Assembly: GCF_032118995.1 (NCBI RefSeq)
Contig: NC_092669.1
Coordinates: 12,510,335 to 12,574,334 of the forward strand
From: Asterias amurensis
Taxonomy: Eukaryota > Echinodermata > Asteroidea > Forcipulatida > Asteriidae
DNA: 64,000 nucleotides
Direction of reading: 5' to 3'
Below are positions 45,797-58,381 of the stretch, piece after piece. The translations under genes were made by a program, and so were the position numbers. Every line of letters begins with the position of its first letter. Position 1 is the stretch's first letter. The notes beneath the pieces are model-generated. The model saw only the letters and a program-made list of their open reading frames with translations. It was not told where the DNA came from and ran no database searches.

Positions 45797-46232
45797 AAAG
45801 GGATACGTTGTCTTGGATTGGGCGAGTTGGTCTTTGAAAATGAAAAGCGTTTGAAACCGATTCTTATGACATGCAATGCTTAGAAGATGTTTTAAAAGTA
45901 AAACATACTGATCCACACAACTGCTTCGGAATTGCATGTTTTTTCCTTTTAGTTTACGAACTAACACGGTCAGCCATTTTGTGGAGTCAAAAACTTGACT
46001 ACACAAAAAAGCGTGCCCTGCTACTGTACGTACATGTAGTTCGCAACGTACATGTACATTATAAGAAAAACCACACAATTTCGAGGCATATTTGAGTGGA
46101 TCAATGTATTTTACTTTAAAACATGGATTTTCTAACCATTGCATTCATAATAAACGCAGCGCTGATAAACGGTTTCAAACGCTTTTCATACATGTAGACC
46201 AACTTGCCCTATCTAAGGCATGGTGTCCCTTT
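45797..46232. mobile_element. foldback element, about 436 bp (family M4)
   Basis: Ends 'aagggatacgttgtcttgg' and its inverted counterpart 'taaggcatggtgtcccttt'. The arms continue with 'gttggtct', 'gaaaagcgtttgaaaccg' and 'aattgc(a/g)tg'. Nearly the whole element is an inverted repeat. Confidence 0.9.
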
Positions 46233-46589
46233 ACAGCGAACTTTGGCAAGGCAACAAGCATGGTGTAGGCAGAAAAATCATTTACAAAGTTTGCAAAACA
46301 ATATAATCACAGTTCAAAAGGCCAACGCTATTGTATGTCAATAGTATTGAACTGATGGACTATGTACTTTGATTCAGGTTCATTACAAAATTATCATTTT
46401 TTTTCCCATAAAGATAAAATGTCAGCAACAAATTGTACTGCATACAGCAGCTTACATGTACGTATAAAATCATTGTGGGTGGGTGGGAGAGACAAAAACA
46501 AATGAAGTGTTACATCATGCCTGAAGCTTTTCTCAGATTTGGATTTGGGTGGTGAAAATATCCTCTTTCTCTAACCTGTCTAAAACTAA

Positions 46590-46790
46590 GAGTAACTATA
46601 AATATAAATTGTAAACTTGCGGGTACAGCCATGAGTAAAATCTCTTGTTTTGAAAGAGTGGTGGCTCTGAAAAGAGCCGCTTCGGTCTTGACGTTTCGAA
46701 CAGTATACTCTGCTTGTCTTCAGTACTTCAAAACAAGAGATATTACTCATGGCCGTACCCGCAAGTTTACTATTTATATTTAGTTACTCT
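46590..46790. mobile_element. foldback element with a hammerhead-like motif in its loop
   Basis: Arms of about 60 bp ('acttgcgggtacagccatg' against 'catggccgtacccgcaagt'; 'tctcttgttttgaa' against 'ttcaaaacaagaga') enclose about 70 bp. That loop contains the 'tgacgtttcga' motif at 46,688-46,698. Confidence 0.9.
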
Positions 46791-47507
46791 TACTCCACAC
46801 CATGCAAAGCTTCAAACACCATTTACTGTCTATAACTGTACATTCTGACATTACTTCAAAGGAAGTCGTTTCTAACAATGTTTTATGACATTACCAGCTC
46901 TCCATTCTTCATTCCACTCTCCATTATTAATTAATGATATGGTTATTAATTTGTTAGGTAATTATAAAAAAGTACATCATGCCTTGAAAATCCTAAAACA
47001 AGAGCATATTGACTCATGTTACATGTACGCGTAATGTGATCATGCGTTACACACCTGCTTTATTGCTCGTCACGCATGTCACTCAAAACCAAAATGAAAA
47101 TATACCGTACGCACTGTAAATATAAAACCAAAGTGCGATGTACTCTATGTACAGATGTAATGAAATTGTCTTTGCAAGTCACTACCATCACAAATGCGAA
47201 AACAAAACACAAAGGGCAATTATAGGCCCCAGTTTTCTACTAAAACCAAATTAACTTTTTAAATTCTATTCATGAAAATAAAAAAATTCAAAGTAATTTA
47301 AATAAATTTTGGATGTAAATTGAAGGGAAAGGACAATTTTAAAATGCAAAATCCATGGTAAACGCGGAATATGGCCACCCAGTTTTTCTGCTAACCTGTG
47401 AAATACCCTCGCACTTTGTTCTGCTACAGTAAGCACGATAATTTGCTTAACGTTCAGCAGCGCTAAGAACTTGGGCCCTGGAAGCATGGATGCCTCAGTG
47501 AAATATC

Positions 47508-47685
47508 AGCCGTCGATTTCACAACACTCTTCCTATCTTAAGACTAATCTTAGGACTTAGGACGAGTCCCAACCCTGCACTGTAGCATGCAAACCTAAAG
47601 ATTAATCCTAAGTTAGGACGAGTTACTCTTCCTAACTTGAGATAAGATGAGCCGTAACTCTTTGTGAAATCAACGGCAAGGCTGC
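47508..47685. mobile_element. foldback M2, long variant
   Basis: Inverse-orientation relative of 40,477-40,650, from 'gccgtcgatttcacaacac' to 'tttgtgaaatcaacggc'. Confidence 0.88.
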
Positions 47686-47914
47686 TTGACAATATGTGTA
47701 GTAAAGAAATATACATGTAATAATTTTTATAATTTATTGGCTGACATTTCTTGTAAAACAAAGCTCAATGCATTTCACACCAATCCTCTGATGAGGGTGG
47801 CGAATTGCTCAGTCATCCGGAAAACAACATCAGGTGTCTTATGAGATGCAGTGAGGCGCGACCTTGTAATCACACGCTTCAATTACTCTAAACCCACACC
47901 TGGGAAAAACATCA

Positions 47915-48335
47915 CCTTAAAGACACTGGACACTCTTGGTTATTGTCAAAGACCAATATTCTCACATGGTGTATCTCAACAAAATAAATAAAATAGCAAA
48001 CCTGTGAAAATTTGGACTCAAGTACGTAGTCGAGTTGCGAGATAATAATGGAAGAAAAAACACCCTTGCCACACAAGTTGTGTGCTTTCAGATGCCTTGA
48101 ATTCGAGACCTCAGCTAAGGTCTTGAATTCATCATCATCATCATCATATTTCAATATCAAATATATTTCAATTCAAATATTTCAGTAAGAAATTACTTCT
48201 TTCGCAAAAACTACGCTAGGGAGCCGTTTCTCACAATGTTTTATACTATCAACAGCTCTCCATTGCTCTTAACCAAGTAAGTTTTATGGCAACAATTATT
48301 TTAAGTAATTACCAATAGTGTCCACTGCCTTTAAC
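47915..48335. mobile_element. foldback M1
   Basis: 'ttaaagacactggacactc' to 'agtgtccactgcctttaa', with a short ATC/TCA microsatellite inside (48,130-48,147). Confidence 0.88.
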
Positions 48336-48664
48336 ACCAAATTACAGAGTGCTGAAGCTACAATGTATTGTAAGAAAATGGTGCTCAACATGTATTTATT
48401 GTTGAAAATGAAACACTAGCACTGAAAGGAGAGCCAGAACCCGGTGCAGAGAAAAAAATATTTTTGATTAACCCACAAGATAAATTTCAATGTTATATAT
48501 TTTATGAATGATACGCCACCAGCCAATTATTCGCACACACTTTACGTATTCGTCACTTTACATTACATGTACATACGATTTCCTGTAAAGTGCAAACCAG
48601 GTTTTACATAACATAACATGTTAGTTTCAGATTGCACAAAGCAAACCTTGTTTACTTTTGGTAA

Positions 48665-48895
48665 TTTGTCACTAAACTAATGAAAGACTTCTAGCTAGAA
48701 GTCTTTTATTCCTATCTGAAAGCACACAAATTGGTCCGACAAGGGTGTTTTCTCTTTCATCATTTTCTTGCAACTTCAATGACCGATTGAGCCCAAATTT
48801 TCACAGGCTTGTTATTTTATGCATGATGGGAAACACCAAGTGAGAAGACTGGTCTTTGACAATTACCAAAGGTGTACCTTCCCTTATGTACTTTT
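48665..48895. mobile_element. foldback M1, right half
   Basis: From about 'gacttctagctagaagtc' (itself a hairpin) to 'aaggtgtaccttccctt'. Confidence 0.7.
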
Positions 48896-48904
48896 TCCTA
48901 AAAC

Positions 48905-49290
48905 AGAACACAATGTCCACAGATTTACATTAAACTAAATACAGTTTGAAGATTATGATAGTAGAAAGCTTCCCTTGAAATTTTAATCACTGAGGTGCTG
49001 TAGTTTTTGAGAAATGAGTTAAACAGAAAATTTTTGTCTCAGTTTTAAAATGCAAAAATATATTAACCAGTTATGCTTTGGTTTTGGTATAATATCATAA
49101 CTGGTAAATGGGATTTTACATGCTAAAATAATTTTCGTCTTCCTGAGACGAAAATTATTTTGTGATTTGTTTTACTCATTTCTAAAAAACTACACAACCT
49201 CAGTTAGTAATATTTGAAGGAAAGCTTTCCACTATCATTATCTTCAAACCCTGTAAGTATAATGTAAATCTGTGGACATTTTGAAAAATT
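48905..49290. mobile_element. foldback element with perfect central hairpin
   Basis: The outer arms ('tgtccacagatttacatt' against 'aatgtaaatctgtggaca') and a perfect central hairpin at about 49,125-49,161 (AATAATTTTCGTCT / AGACGAAAATTATT) define the element. Relatives with the same 'gtccaatggcttt' type of layout are at 57,887-58,258 and 63,742-64,000. Confidence 0.85.
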
Positions 49291-49445
49291 ACCCAAATCC
49301 TTTAAAGGGGCACAGCATTTTTCTTCCAATAATAGGCACTGATAATGAGGAAAATGTAAATTTGTATTGGAACTTTGCAAAGGACTGACGAACACCACAG
49401 CCAAAGCGAAGGGCTTAACGTCAATACAAAACTTTTGGGCAGTTG

Positions 49446-49550
49446 GTGGCAGCAGACTTACCAGGTAAAATCCATTGTTCTCGGTAATGTGCGCATGCTC
49501 AGAACTACATAAACAATGGACATTAACCTGGTAAGTCTGCTGCCATCTAG
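49446..49550. mobile_element. short foldback in the intron after exon 2
   Basis: 'cagcagacttaccaggt' at the left is inverted at the right ('cctggtaagtctgctg'), with 'tccattgtt' / 'aacaatgga' inside. Confidence 0.85.
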
Positions 49551-49631
49551 CGTTTAAAAGTCTCCAATTGCTGTGGTGCCTTGAGGCTCTCCTTTTTTTT
49601 TGAAAGGCCTGGGGTTTAGTGGGTTTCTCAC

Positions 49632-49773
49632 CATCTTTGGACATTCCGAGTTCGATGCATTTCCGATATCTGCAGGCAGGGCAGCGATTTCGCTGCTGGC
49701 GACAAACTTCACATTTTCCGCCCCGTACGCAGATGTATTCCTTCTGACGTCTTAAACAGCGCCTGAAGAAACC
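49632..49773 (-). CDS. nuclear receptor exon 2: second zinc finger
   Basis: 142 bp, acceptor TTTGTAG before 49,773, donor GATG|GTGAGA after 49,632. It starts GFFRRCLRRQKEYIC and contains the full second finger: Cys-x5-Cys-x9-Cys-x2-Cys (YIC-VRGGK-C, ...RNR-C-PA-C), followed by RYRKCIELGMSKD. The D-box is VRGGK. An additional cysteine (EVC) lies inside the x9 loop. The finger pairs with exon 1 to form a DNA-binding domain with P-box CEGCKG, which reads AGGTCA-type half-sites. Beyond the donor the frame stays open to 49,204, see findings. Confidence 0.95.
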
Positions 49774-49861
49774 CTACAAATAAAAACAAGAAGGGAAGAG
49801 TTCTTTAGTACTTCATTCATTATACACCTTTGTACACATTGCAAATGAGCAACTTCACTTA

Positions 49862-49935
49862 ACCGTGGTCCAGTGATTAGACTGCATGACTTGCGATCAC
49901 AAGGTTGTGGGTTCAAATCCTACCAAGCTACTACA
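49862..49935 (+). mobile_element. tRNA-derived SINE head
   Basis: A box 'tggtccagtgattag' near 49,865 and B box 'gggttcaaatcct' near 49,909, in tRNA spacing. Third distinct tRNA-like type in the window. The acceptor stem does not close. Confidence 0.65.
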
Positions 49936-50557
49936 TGTACATGTAGCTAACCGCTGATTTCACAATGACTAGGACAAGATTTGTCGTGTAGTAACTGAAT
50001 CACAATTTCTTGAATTGTGCAACTCATAATCAGATCCCGAGTTAAACCAATGTTTCTATAAGAGTGATTAGCTGTGCCAACTTGGTGGTTTATTATTATC
50101 CCCTTGTGAAAGTTTGCCATGAAGATCATTTATATAACCAAAAAAACAAGCAAACACCCCCCCAAACACCCCAACAAACAAACAAATGTTTTCAATTGAT
50201 GTGAATATTCAATGCGAAATGTGTGACGTCAAAATTTGTATCGCATTTGCATTTGCAGGAAGTATGAACTGTGATTGACATTGCTTTGTTCAATTCCTCG
50301 CACGCACGGAGGCAAAAAACTGTATTGCATGCAACATTAAGGAACACTTACAGTAGTACAACACATGCGTTTCTATTAGGATCTTGGTGGCCTAAGAAAA
50401 GGAAATTGACATATGTGAATGTTTTTGTTTCATGGAGATTGCCTGGAAGTGGTTGCCTCTAATTCAATTTCCCGACGTGGAATCAGGGGTCTAGTTCAGT
50501 TCCAAGGTCAGACGTGTACGATACATTATGTATTTGATGGTTTCAGATAGCAATATT

Positions 50558-50816
50558 TAAAGCCATTGGTCACTTTCGGTAAACAGTATTGTCCAAAGGC
50601 CCACACTTCGTGTATCACAACTTATATATATAAAATAACAAACCTGTGAAAATTTAGGCTCAACCGGTCATTGGAGTCGAGAGAAAATAACGGGAAAATC
50701 CACCCTCGTTTCAAGGGAAGTCTTTCACCATTACCTTCTGTAAACCCTGTAAGTTATTTGTAAATCTGTGAACTTTTAAATTTTGTTCTGTTCGGAAAGT
50801 GTCCAATGGCTTTAAG
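50558..50816. mobile_element. foldback with 'aaagccattgg' ends, internally deleted
   Basis: 'ttaaagccattggtcactt' to 'gtgtccaatggctttaag'. Same family as 57,887-58,258, lacking the central hairpin. Confidence 0.85.
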
Positions 50817-50819
50817 ATA

Positions 50820-52070
50820 GTCGGGACTTCCACAAGTCGCACTAGTCACCCAGGCGTACATGTACAGTCCCCGGTGGTTTAGTTCAGTAGACGAAACCTT
50901 GAAGTTTGGCCTAGTTTCCCATCAACCTTTGACTCCCAAGGTTATAACCCTTTAACTGGAACCTGTATCCCTACCACAGAGATTTAGTAGGGACGACCAA
51001 AAAGGCCATTCTGAGATGCCCTTTGGGTGTATAGTTACCGTGGAACTGCCTAAAAGCAGAAGATAAAAGAGGAGACCTGCACAAAATTATTCAAAGATAG
51101 CCTCCCAAAAGGCTAATAACTTTGACTTAAGTTTCTCCAGGAAAGGTGACTGCCTTGTGAGATACAAAAATCTAGAGCAGTTATGTGTGAAACCATAATT
51201 GGAACACATAATCTGAGAAACGCTTTGTATTTAAACTTTCACAGGTTAGATAATTACACAAATTGTGACCCACTCTGTGAAAATGAGTCACATGTCGCCC
51301 AATGCAATACTAAGTACTGGACAGTTTAATGTGGAAAATGTATTTTAAAAAATAATTTAACAAAAGTTTTTTGTACACCCCAAAGCTTAGACACATACCA
51401 AATTACTGCTGCTGATGTGTTCTTTCCAGCCATGCATATATAACTCAATTCCTGAAATTGCCTACATGTACATCTGACTCATTTTCACAGAGCGGGTCAC
51501 AAATGTACAATGTTCATAGGGCTAAACAAACCAGTATAATCACCAGGGTTGTAGCTAGACCAATTTTAGTCTAGTGGTGGCAGTGATTCAAATTTTGTTG
51601 GAAGTCTACCAAGGGCAAGGGGATCAGCATTATTGCTGAAGTGAGGCCAGGTTTCCAAACTGTTTGTATCATGGGGGCCATGCAATAAGTTGAATGGCCT
51701 TTGGATTGTGTTCTTTCTCACTCCTTATCATTAGCTGTGTCTCAGACCAATGCAAAGTGGACAATATTTAAAATCTGTGCTGGGCGGCATAATGTATTTT
51801 TCTCAGAGTGCTGGGCAAAAATTGTGAGTCCTGGGCAGGCCCGCCCAGCACCGCCCACCGTGGCTACAACAGAATAAATCTTTTACGCTGTGTAATGAGC
51901 AATGGTTACTCAGTGTTTCCTGAGGGGGAAAATATCCAGAGGCTTATCCGCTGGGATTCAAACCCTGGCCGCAGCGTTGCAGTGTTTAAGGAGAAGACGC
52001 CTCTTAAAGATCAATCACGCATCTTCTAATTGGTTTTGACAACTTAATAAAAACAAATGTCCCCCTAGTA
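50820..52070. other. intronic, no gene seen
   Basis: No exon signals or family motifs recognised. An inverted pair 'tgacccactctgtgaaaatgag' type (51,267) against 'ctcattttcacagagcgggtc' (51,478-51,498) suggests an eroded foldback of about 235 bp. Confidence 0.45.
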
Positions 52071-52074
52071 TGTA

Positions 52075-52362
52075 TACAATTGGTTCGAATCCCGGTCGTG
52101 ATACTTGTGTCCCTGAGCAAGACACTTCACTATAGTTGCTCCACCCAGGGGTAAATGGGTACCTGTGAGGGTACAGATGGTTCTTGTGATTGATTTAGTC
52201 GAGTCACATTTGTTGCATTTTTTTTTCTCCCAATTATTCTCTCGCAAAATTGCTCAAATTTTCACAGGTTTGTTACATTTTATGTTATGCATATTGTTGA
52301 GATTACAGTAAGTGAGAAGACTGGTCTTTGACAATTACCAATACTGTTCAGTGCCTTTAAAT
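52075..52362 (+). mobile_element. SINE fragment joined to truncated M1
   Basis: The tRNA-Leu-like SINE from its B box ('ggttcgaatcccggtcgtga', about 52,082) to 'gattgatttagtcgag' (52,203) runs straight into the right half of an M1 (to 52,362). A composite junction. Confidence 0.75.
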
Positions 52363-52942
52363 TACACGACAAAACATTATTAACATTGTGCATAACTTTA
52401 AACTATCTACGTATGCATAAACATGATTTGTTATAATACAGCATACCAGATGGTTGTGTTCAGGAATGCAAATAATTCACAAACAGTTCATTCTCTTTGG
52501 CCTAAAATATATAGCGCCGGCTTCACGCATCATCAAACTCATAATCTTCTGTGTTGATTGCTATTCCAGCTGCTTTCTTGTACCATAGAGCAAGTACTCT
52601 ATGCTTGTACAGATGTATGAAGTTCATCTTTAAAAGGAAAGTATCAGCTTTTTTTTATGTAACCACTCAATCATTTTAATCCTTTGTAAATATATCTTCT
52701 GTAAGTATCTGTAAAATAAGTGTGAACATTTCATTTCAAAAGTTGGTCGCTTTTTTGAGAGATCGTCAAAAAATTTGAAGCCCTTTCTACGCCCAGGCAG
52801 GAAGAATCCGGAATTGGAAAACACAATCTGAGAAAGTTACTGACAGTAACGTTCTCAAATGATGAAAAGAAATGGGATTAAAACTGCTATCTTTTTTGTT
52901 TAACCACATTACTTCAAAGTGAAATGATTCTCAAATCGCTTT

Positions 52943-53033
52943 ACATTGAAAGCCGCTTACTGACATTGAAAGCCGCTTACTGACAGTGAAAGCTGCTTAC
53001 TGACATTGAAAGCCGCTTACTGACAGTGACGCT
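52943..53033 (+). repeat. 20-bp tandem repeat, four copies
   Basis: Units of the type ACATTGAAAGCCGCTTACTG. Confidence 0.9.
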
Positions 53034-53061
53034 TCTCAGATTGAAATTTTAGGGCTAACCA

Positions 53062-53447
53062 CACTACTTAGGCAGTGGACACTATTGGTAACTCTTCAAA
53101 ATAACTATTAGCATAAAACCTCACTCGGTAACGAGTAATGGGGAGAGGTTGGTAGTATAAAACATTGTGAGAAACGGCTCCCTCTAAAGTGACGTAGTTT
53201 TTGAGAAAGAAGTAATTATCAACGAATTTGATTTCGAGACCTCAGAATTAGATTTTGAGATCAAGAAATCAAGTGTCAACTCCGTGTGACAAGAAGGGTG
53301 TTTTTCTATCATTATTATCTCGCAACTTCGGAAACCAATTGAGCTCAAATTTTCACAGGTTTAATATTTAATGCATGTTGAGATACATGTACAGCAAGTG
53401 GGAAGACTGGTCTTTGACAATTACCAATAGCGTCCAGTGTCTTTAAA
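53062..53447. mobile_element. foldback M1
   Basis: Full-length copy: 'taggcagtggacactattg' to 'agcgtccagtgtctttaa'. Confidence 0.88.
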
Positions 53448-54825
53448 AGTGAAATGATTCTAAAAATGTTTTATAGGCCTACTATCAAAAGCTGATGTTC
53501 TTCTAACCAAGTAAGTTTTTATTGCCACTCATTTTGGGGAAAGCTGAGTGACAAAGAAACGTTATTCTTCCCTTTAATTAGATCGCGCCAAGAAATTGCT
53601 CTTCCCCTTTATTGACTGATGGGATTATTTTCTCACGAAATTGCCCGAATCAATTTCTATACGAGTATCATTGGCACAAAGAAACCTTGACGTGACAAGA
53701 TTGAGAGAACAAAGATTCTCCTTGAAGCATCAGGATTTTTTTCAATATTTACATTTATGTAAATACACGACCGAATGAAATGAAAGGTTAGTTTGATTGT
53801 ATCTCTCAACTTATACATTGTAGGCCTATAGCATTAAAAGATTTCAACGATTTCTCTTTGACAAATGTAGAACTCCTTTTAAGCCATAAATGACGATAGA
53901 TGCAGACAGTCTGGTTTACAGTTTTTTTCAAAAGCATTCAGTCGCAGCCAGACCACTTCAAAGAGATATGTTTTTTATTGTGCTGTTGTTCGAGGCACAC
54001 ATGACCGAAATACGCAAAATGTAATTTGTCCAATGTTTTATTGCTTTACTCATAAATATACAATGTTTACATGTACATGCAACCGTTCATGTAATTATCA
54101 TCAATAACTTTAAGCCAGTAATTTTTTTGTTTACAAACATTAATAATGTAAAGCAATGGGATCATCTATGGAACATAAAGTTTAACAGTCTCAAGTTGCA
54201 AAACAACAACCTTTTTAGATAATTTTACAGATTAATTAATGTCGGCCATTTTGAAATTACTTCTTTTTGAAGAATTTTTTTAAAGGTATGTTGCATCAAT
54301 CATTAAACAAATTCTAAAATTGATACAATACAAAAAGGCCCAATACTTCACAGAGGCAGTGAAGGCGAACACCTCAATGCTCTCAGGTCATTGCCTTGGT
54401 GCCCTTGAAATGCTCTCATGCACACATGTAATTTTTTATTTAATTTTTTTGTTCTTGAGACATGTGCTTCACCAACCGCTGTGATCTAAATGAAACAGCG
54501 GAGAAGTGTGTAAATGCCCTTTTGAATTGTATTGTATTGTATTGTATGTAGGGTTCCTTTTACAATGGCGAAATGCCTTGGTGCCCAGGTGCCCAAAAAC
54601 AAAGCATATTAGGCCTGAAAAGTTAGTATTAGCTGATGAAAACTGAACTACCAACCAAAACGACCTACATGTATACGTGTATGGTATAATACATGTAGAA
54701 AATTAGTTAGTACAGTGTAGCATGATGTTTTGATCCTACATGCACTTGTGAAGTCTTTCTCGAAGGCTAATAGACTATTTAAAATCTGTTGTTCATTATC
54801 AGTGTCTTTGTAAAAAAAAACGTGC

Positions 54826-54995
54826 TCGTGATCAGGGCAGTGGTACAAAACAAGAATGACAACGGGTGTCTCTTTAACCAAAAGGACCAACATGTACATA
54901 TGTACAATGATCAGGGCAGTGCACAGCATGTACTTGCTGTTGTACAAAAGAAACACGACAACGGGTGTCTTTAACCAAAAGGACCTACAGGTACG
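54826..54995 (+). repeat. two-copy tandem repeat
   Basis: 'gatcagggcagtg' ... 'gacaacgggtgtct' ... 'ttaaccaaaaggacc' occurs twice (from 54,830 and 54,909). Confidence 0.85.
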
Positions 54996-55064
54996 TGCAA
55001 ATGTAATGTACAGTTTGGTCTAATTGGAAGAAGAAAAAAAATTATGGTACAGGGCTGTATGCTT

Positions 55065-55292
55065 CGTTTTTGAAAGGGCAAGGGCACCAAGGCATTTTCT
55101 TCTTGGTAAAGGGCACCCTATGATGAAATTGCAAACTTCTACTGAAGCATTTCAAGGGCACCAAGGCAATGACCAGGGGACACGGAGGCAATCGCATTTG
55201 TTGCCTCCGTGAAGTACATGTATGTACATGTGTATCAGGCCTGATGGTATGACGTTTCGACCCTAGCAGAGTCTTTCTCGAAAGCTACAGTG
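55065..55292. repeat. single unit of the 'aagggcaccaaggcaatg' family followed by a hammerhead-like motif
   Basis: The repeat unit runs 55,073-55,235. The motif 'gacgtttcgaccctagcaga' follows at 55,251-55,270, identical to that at 21,551. Confidence 0.7.
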
Positions 55293-55299
55293 TAAAGAC

Positions 55300-57880
55300 C
55301 ATTTCATTTATCCATTATAGAATCTGTTTGGTGTGTCTATATGTAAAAAAAAAAGTAAAAAAAAAAAAGAAAAAAAAAGAAAAAGATGCCCATGATAAAG
55401 GCAGTGCTTGGCAATTTACAAGGGTGTCTTCAATGGATCAACGACCGAGGTCGCTGAATCGTCGGCAATTGTAAAGGCTTTTTATTTCTAATTGAAACTG
55501 ACAACAAAAATGAATCTGGCCATCCGTGACTCAGTATTTAAAAAACATGGTTGCACTCATGGGAACTGAATGGCACTGGAAAGCAACACTGGGGTACATA
55601 ACTGTCTGCTATCTATATGTATCTCACCACACGCACAACAAGAGATTAGAATATTTCTAATAAATCTGTCGGAGTGCGGCTGGAAACTTCCCCAGTAGGC
55701 AAGTCAGAATTCTGAGAAAAAAAGGGTGAAAGAACAGCGAGCACACTTGCGTTTAGAGATGTTCCAACTCTGGCATTAGAACCAACAAGGCACATGTGTT
55801 ATAATGTGTGAAAGATTCAAAACAGTTTATGTATAGCGCTTTTCAAACCCAAAGGACGGAGGGTGTCTCAAAGCGCCTTGAACACCCAGCAGGGTGGATA
55901 TTTACTCATTACAAATCTTTATTATTACATACTATCTGTAACAACAGCAACTTCTTAGTTCCTAGACATCTACGATGAAAATCTGTGTACAACAAATTTT
56001 TGGATTTAAAAACTGACTGCTTTTATCACACTATGACTCCATCAGCGATCACCGGAGCATTCTATTTCCCCAAGACTATGCTTCAGGGACCACATCGGGA
56101 GTTTTTGTTTTCGCCTAAGATAAATATTACGCTCAGGGATCATACCTCGGAAGTTGTTTCTAAAACCAAACACCTGGGCCCAGGTTAAGGTTACCTGCCA
56201 AACTAACATGTCACAAGATGTAAAATTTGTTGACTGGTATCCTGCTCATTTCTGCTTAGCGCAAAAAAAAAGTGTAACACAATAATTTCTGCTTTCAAAG
56301 CTCTATAAGCTACATGTAACAGGCTAAACACATTGTACATCGCGCACTACAATGACACATGTACAGCAACTCAATGTATGCATACGTAATCGTACAATAC
56401 TCGCTCACGCTGGCGGAAAAAAAACATGGTCTACAAAAATCAATCCGAGCCAGTCCATATCCCTGTACATGTAACAAAAGTAGCTATGTAGAACATTATC
56501 TGTGCCGAGAGGGCAATGGAAATCCCTGAGAAAAAATAGACACCTGCGACCAGGAACAAAAATCCATGACATGTGACAAGCAACGGACCTGACTCAAAAG
56601 TCTTCAAGATTTTAGTCTCAGCCAATTTTCTATACCTTCCGTCCGGGTAGTATAGTTAAAAGCAGGATAATTCTTTTTAGAACTGAGTATTCTCCCGAAC
56701 ATGCCGAATTCCAAAAAATCTAACTCCCCGATAATTGAACATTTGTACAGTATAATACGGGTACATGTACGTATGCACGATGTAAATAGCTGGGACCTAT
56801 GTGGACACAGTGTACATTACACACATGGTGTTACCGCAAACCTAAGGCCGAGGTAAAAATAACATACTTGTTTAACGTCCCCGTCTGCTTCCCATTTAGA
56901 GACCACCTTTTTTTTTTCCTTTCTTTTTTTTTATGATTTTTTGTTTTTACAATCTAAACGTCTTGTCTGAATGACTTGTCCAAAACGTTATATATACATA
57001 TTGTGAGTTTAAACAGTAGAAGAAGCAATGGCTATTTGAATTTATTTTTTTTAATGGCGGTCTTCAAAAAATAAAAAGCCCCTCCTCCTTTCCTTTTTTA
57101 AGAAAACCAGATGCTATACATGTTTCTTTTTTTACTTGGCCTACGTTGTAACGCTACAACCTCAGTGTCTGCTTCTTCTTTAGGAACGCCCCCAAATCTA
57201 GGTCACTTGCTGGCATGCCTGAAATCCTTCCGTGCCATCTTTACAAGGTTTTATGAGGTATTCAACACGACAATTGTTCTGGGACTTTCGTCCCAGATCT
57301 GCCAAATGTGTTCTTTCCATTTAAAAAATGCACGCACTGCACATGTCATCACAGAAGGAAAACAGTGGGGTCAGAAAGTGACCTAGATATGTGGGCGTTC
57401 TTAGAGACCAGTACTGCTAAAGAAAACAAATCACGATAAAAGAAATACCTGACGACACAAACAATTTATTCTAACCACGTTGGTGAATAATGACTAAGGT
57501 TACAAATTAAAACACCAATAAATACTATTAGTACAATGTCAACAGAAGTAGCAAGAGAATAATACAAAAAAAAAACACCCTTTTTGCAAAATTTTTGTTG
57601 AGCTTACAGATGCCTAATAAAATGGCCCTAGTTCTGAAGTCTTTTCATATTTGAGTGAGAAAAATAACCTCTTTCTCTGAAAGGGTTGTACTTCTTGATG
57701 CGACCCCTACAACTTAAGTTTTTTAAATAGTTTATCCTCGTATTTCTTTTCATTTTCCCTCCTGTATTATAGCCCGTCAGAACATTGTAGAAAAAGTTAT
57801 TTGTTTCCTATAGACTGTAACTTTTGTTTATCAGTCATAGCCTGCTTTCTTCATTTTATTTGTTTATTTATTTTCTGTTT
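55300..57880. other. intronic, no gene seen
   Basis: Contains an A-rich stretch (55,345-55,385), the 3' end of a SINE ('tatagcgcttttcaaaccc', 55,830) and an eroded M3-like fragment (56,170-56,330). No exon could be supported. Confidence 0.5.
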
Positions 57881-57886
57881 TTTCTT

Positions 57887-58258
57887 AAAGCCATTGGACC
57901 CTTTCAGTACAACAACAACAACAAAAAATCACAGATTTACAAATAATTTACAGGGTTTACAGAAGGTAATGGTGAAAGACTTCTCTTGAAATATTAGTCC
58001 ATGAAATGCTTTACTTTTTGAGAAACAGGTAAAACAATATAAATTCTCGTTAACGAGAATTACGGATTTGTTATAAACACATGTCATGACACGGTGAAAC
58101 GCGCGAAAACAGGAGTGGGTTTTCCCATTATTTTCTCCCGACTCCGATGTCCGATTGAGCCTAAATTTCCACAGGATTGTTATTTTATATATAAGTTGTG
58201 ATACACGAAGTGTGGGACTTGGACAATACTGTTTACCGAAAGTGTCCAATGGCTTTAA
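57887..58258. mobile_element. foldback with 'aaagccattgg' ends and central hairpin
   Basis: 'ttaaagccattggaccctt' to 'agtgtccaatggctttaag', with the palindrome AATTCTCGTTAACGAGAATT at the centre (about 58,041-58,060). Confidence 0.9.
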
Positions 58259-58381
58259 GGCCTCTTTGTTATTACATTGTACTTGTGGTGGAAACAAATA
58301 AAATAATAAATAAATAACAAAAGGTAGCTTTAAAAAATTTGCATGAAAATATTAATATTATTATTGTTCAGATTGAGATCA

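Noticed and set aside
56440..56625. Minus-strand frame with two hydrophobic segments resembling membrane helices
   Set aside because: No ATG at the start, no acceptor or donor that fits, and single short frame within an intron.
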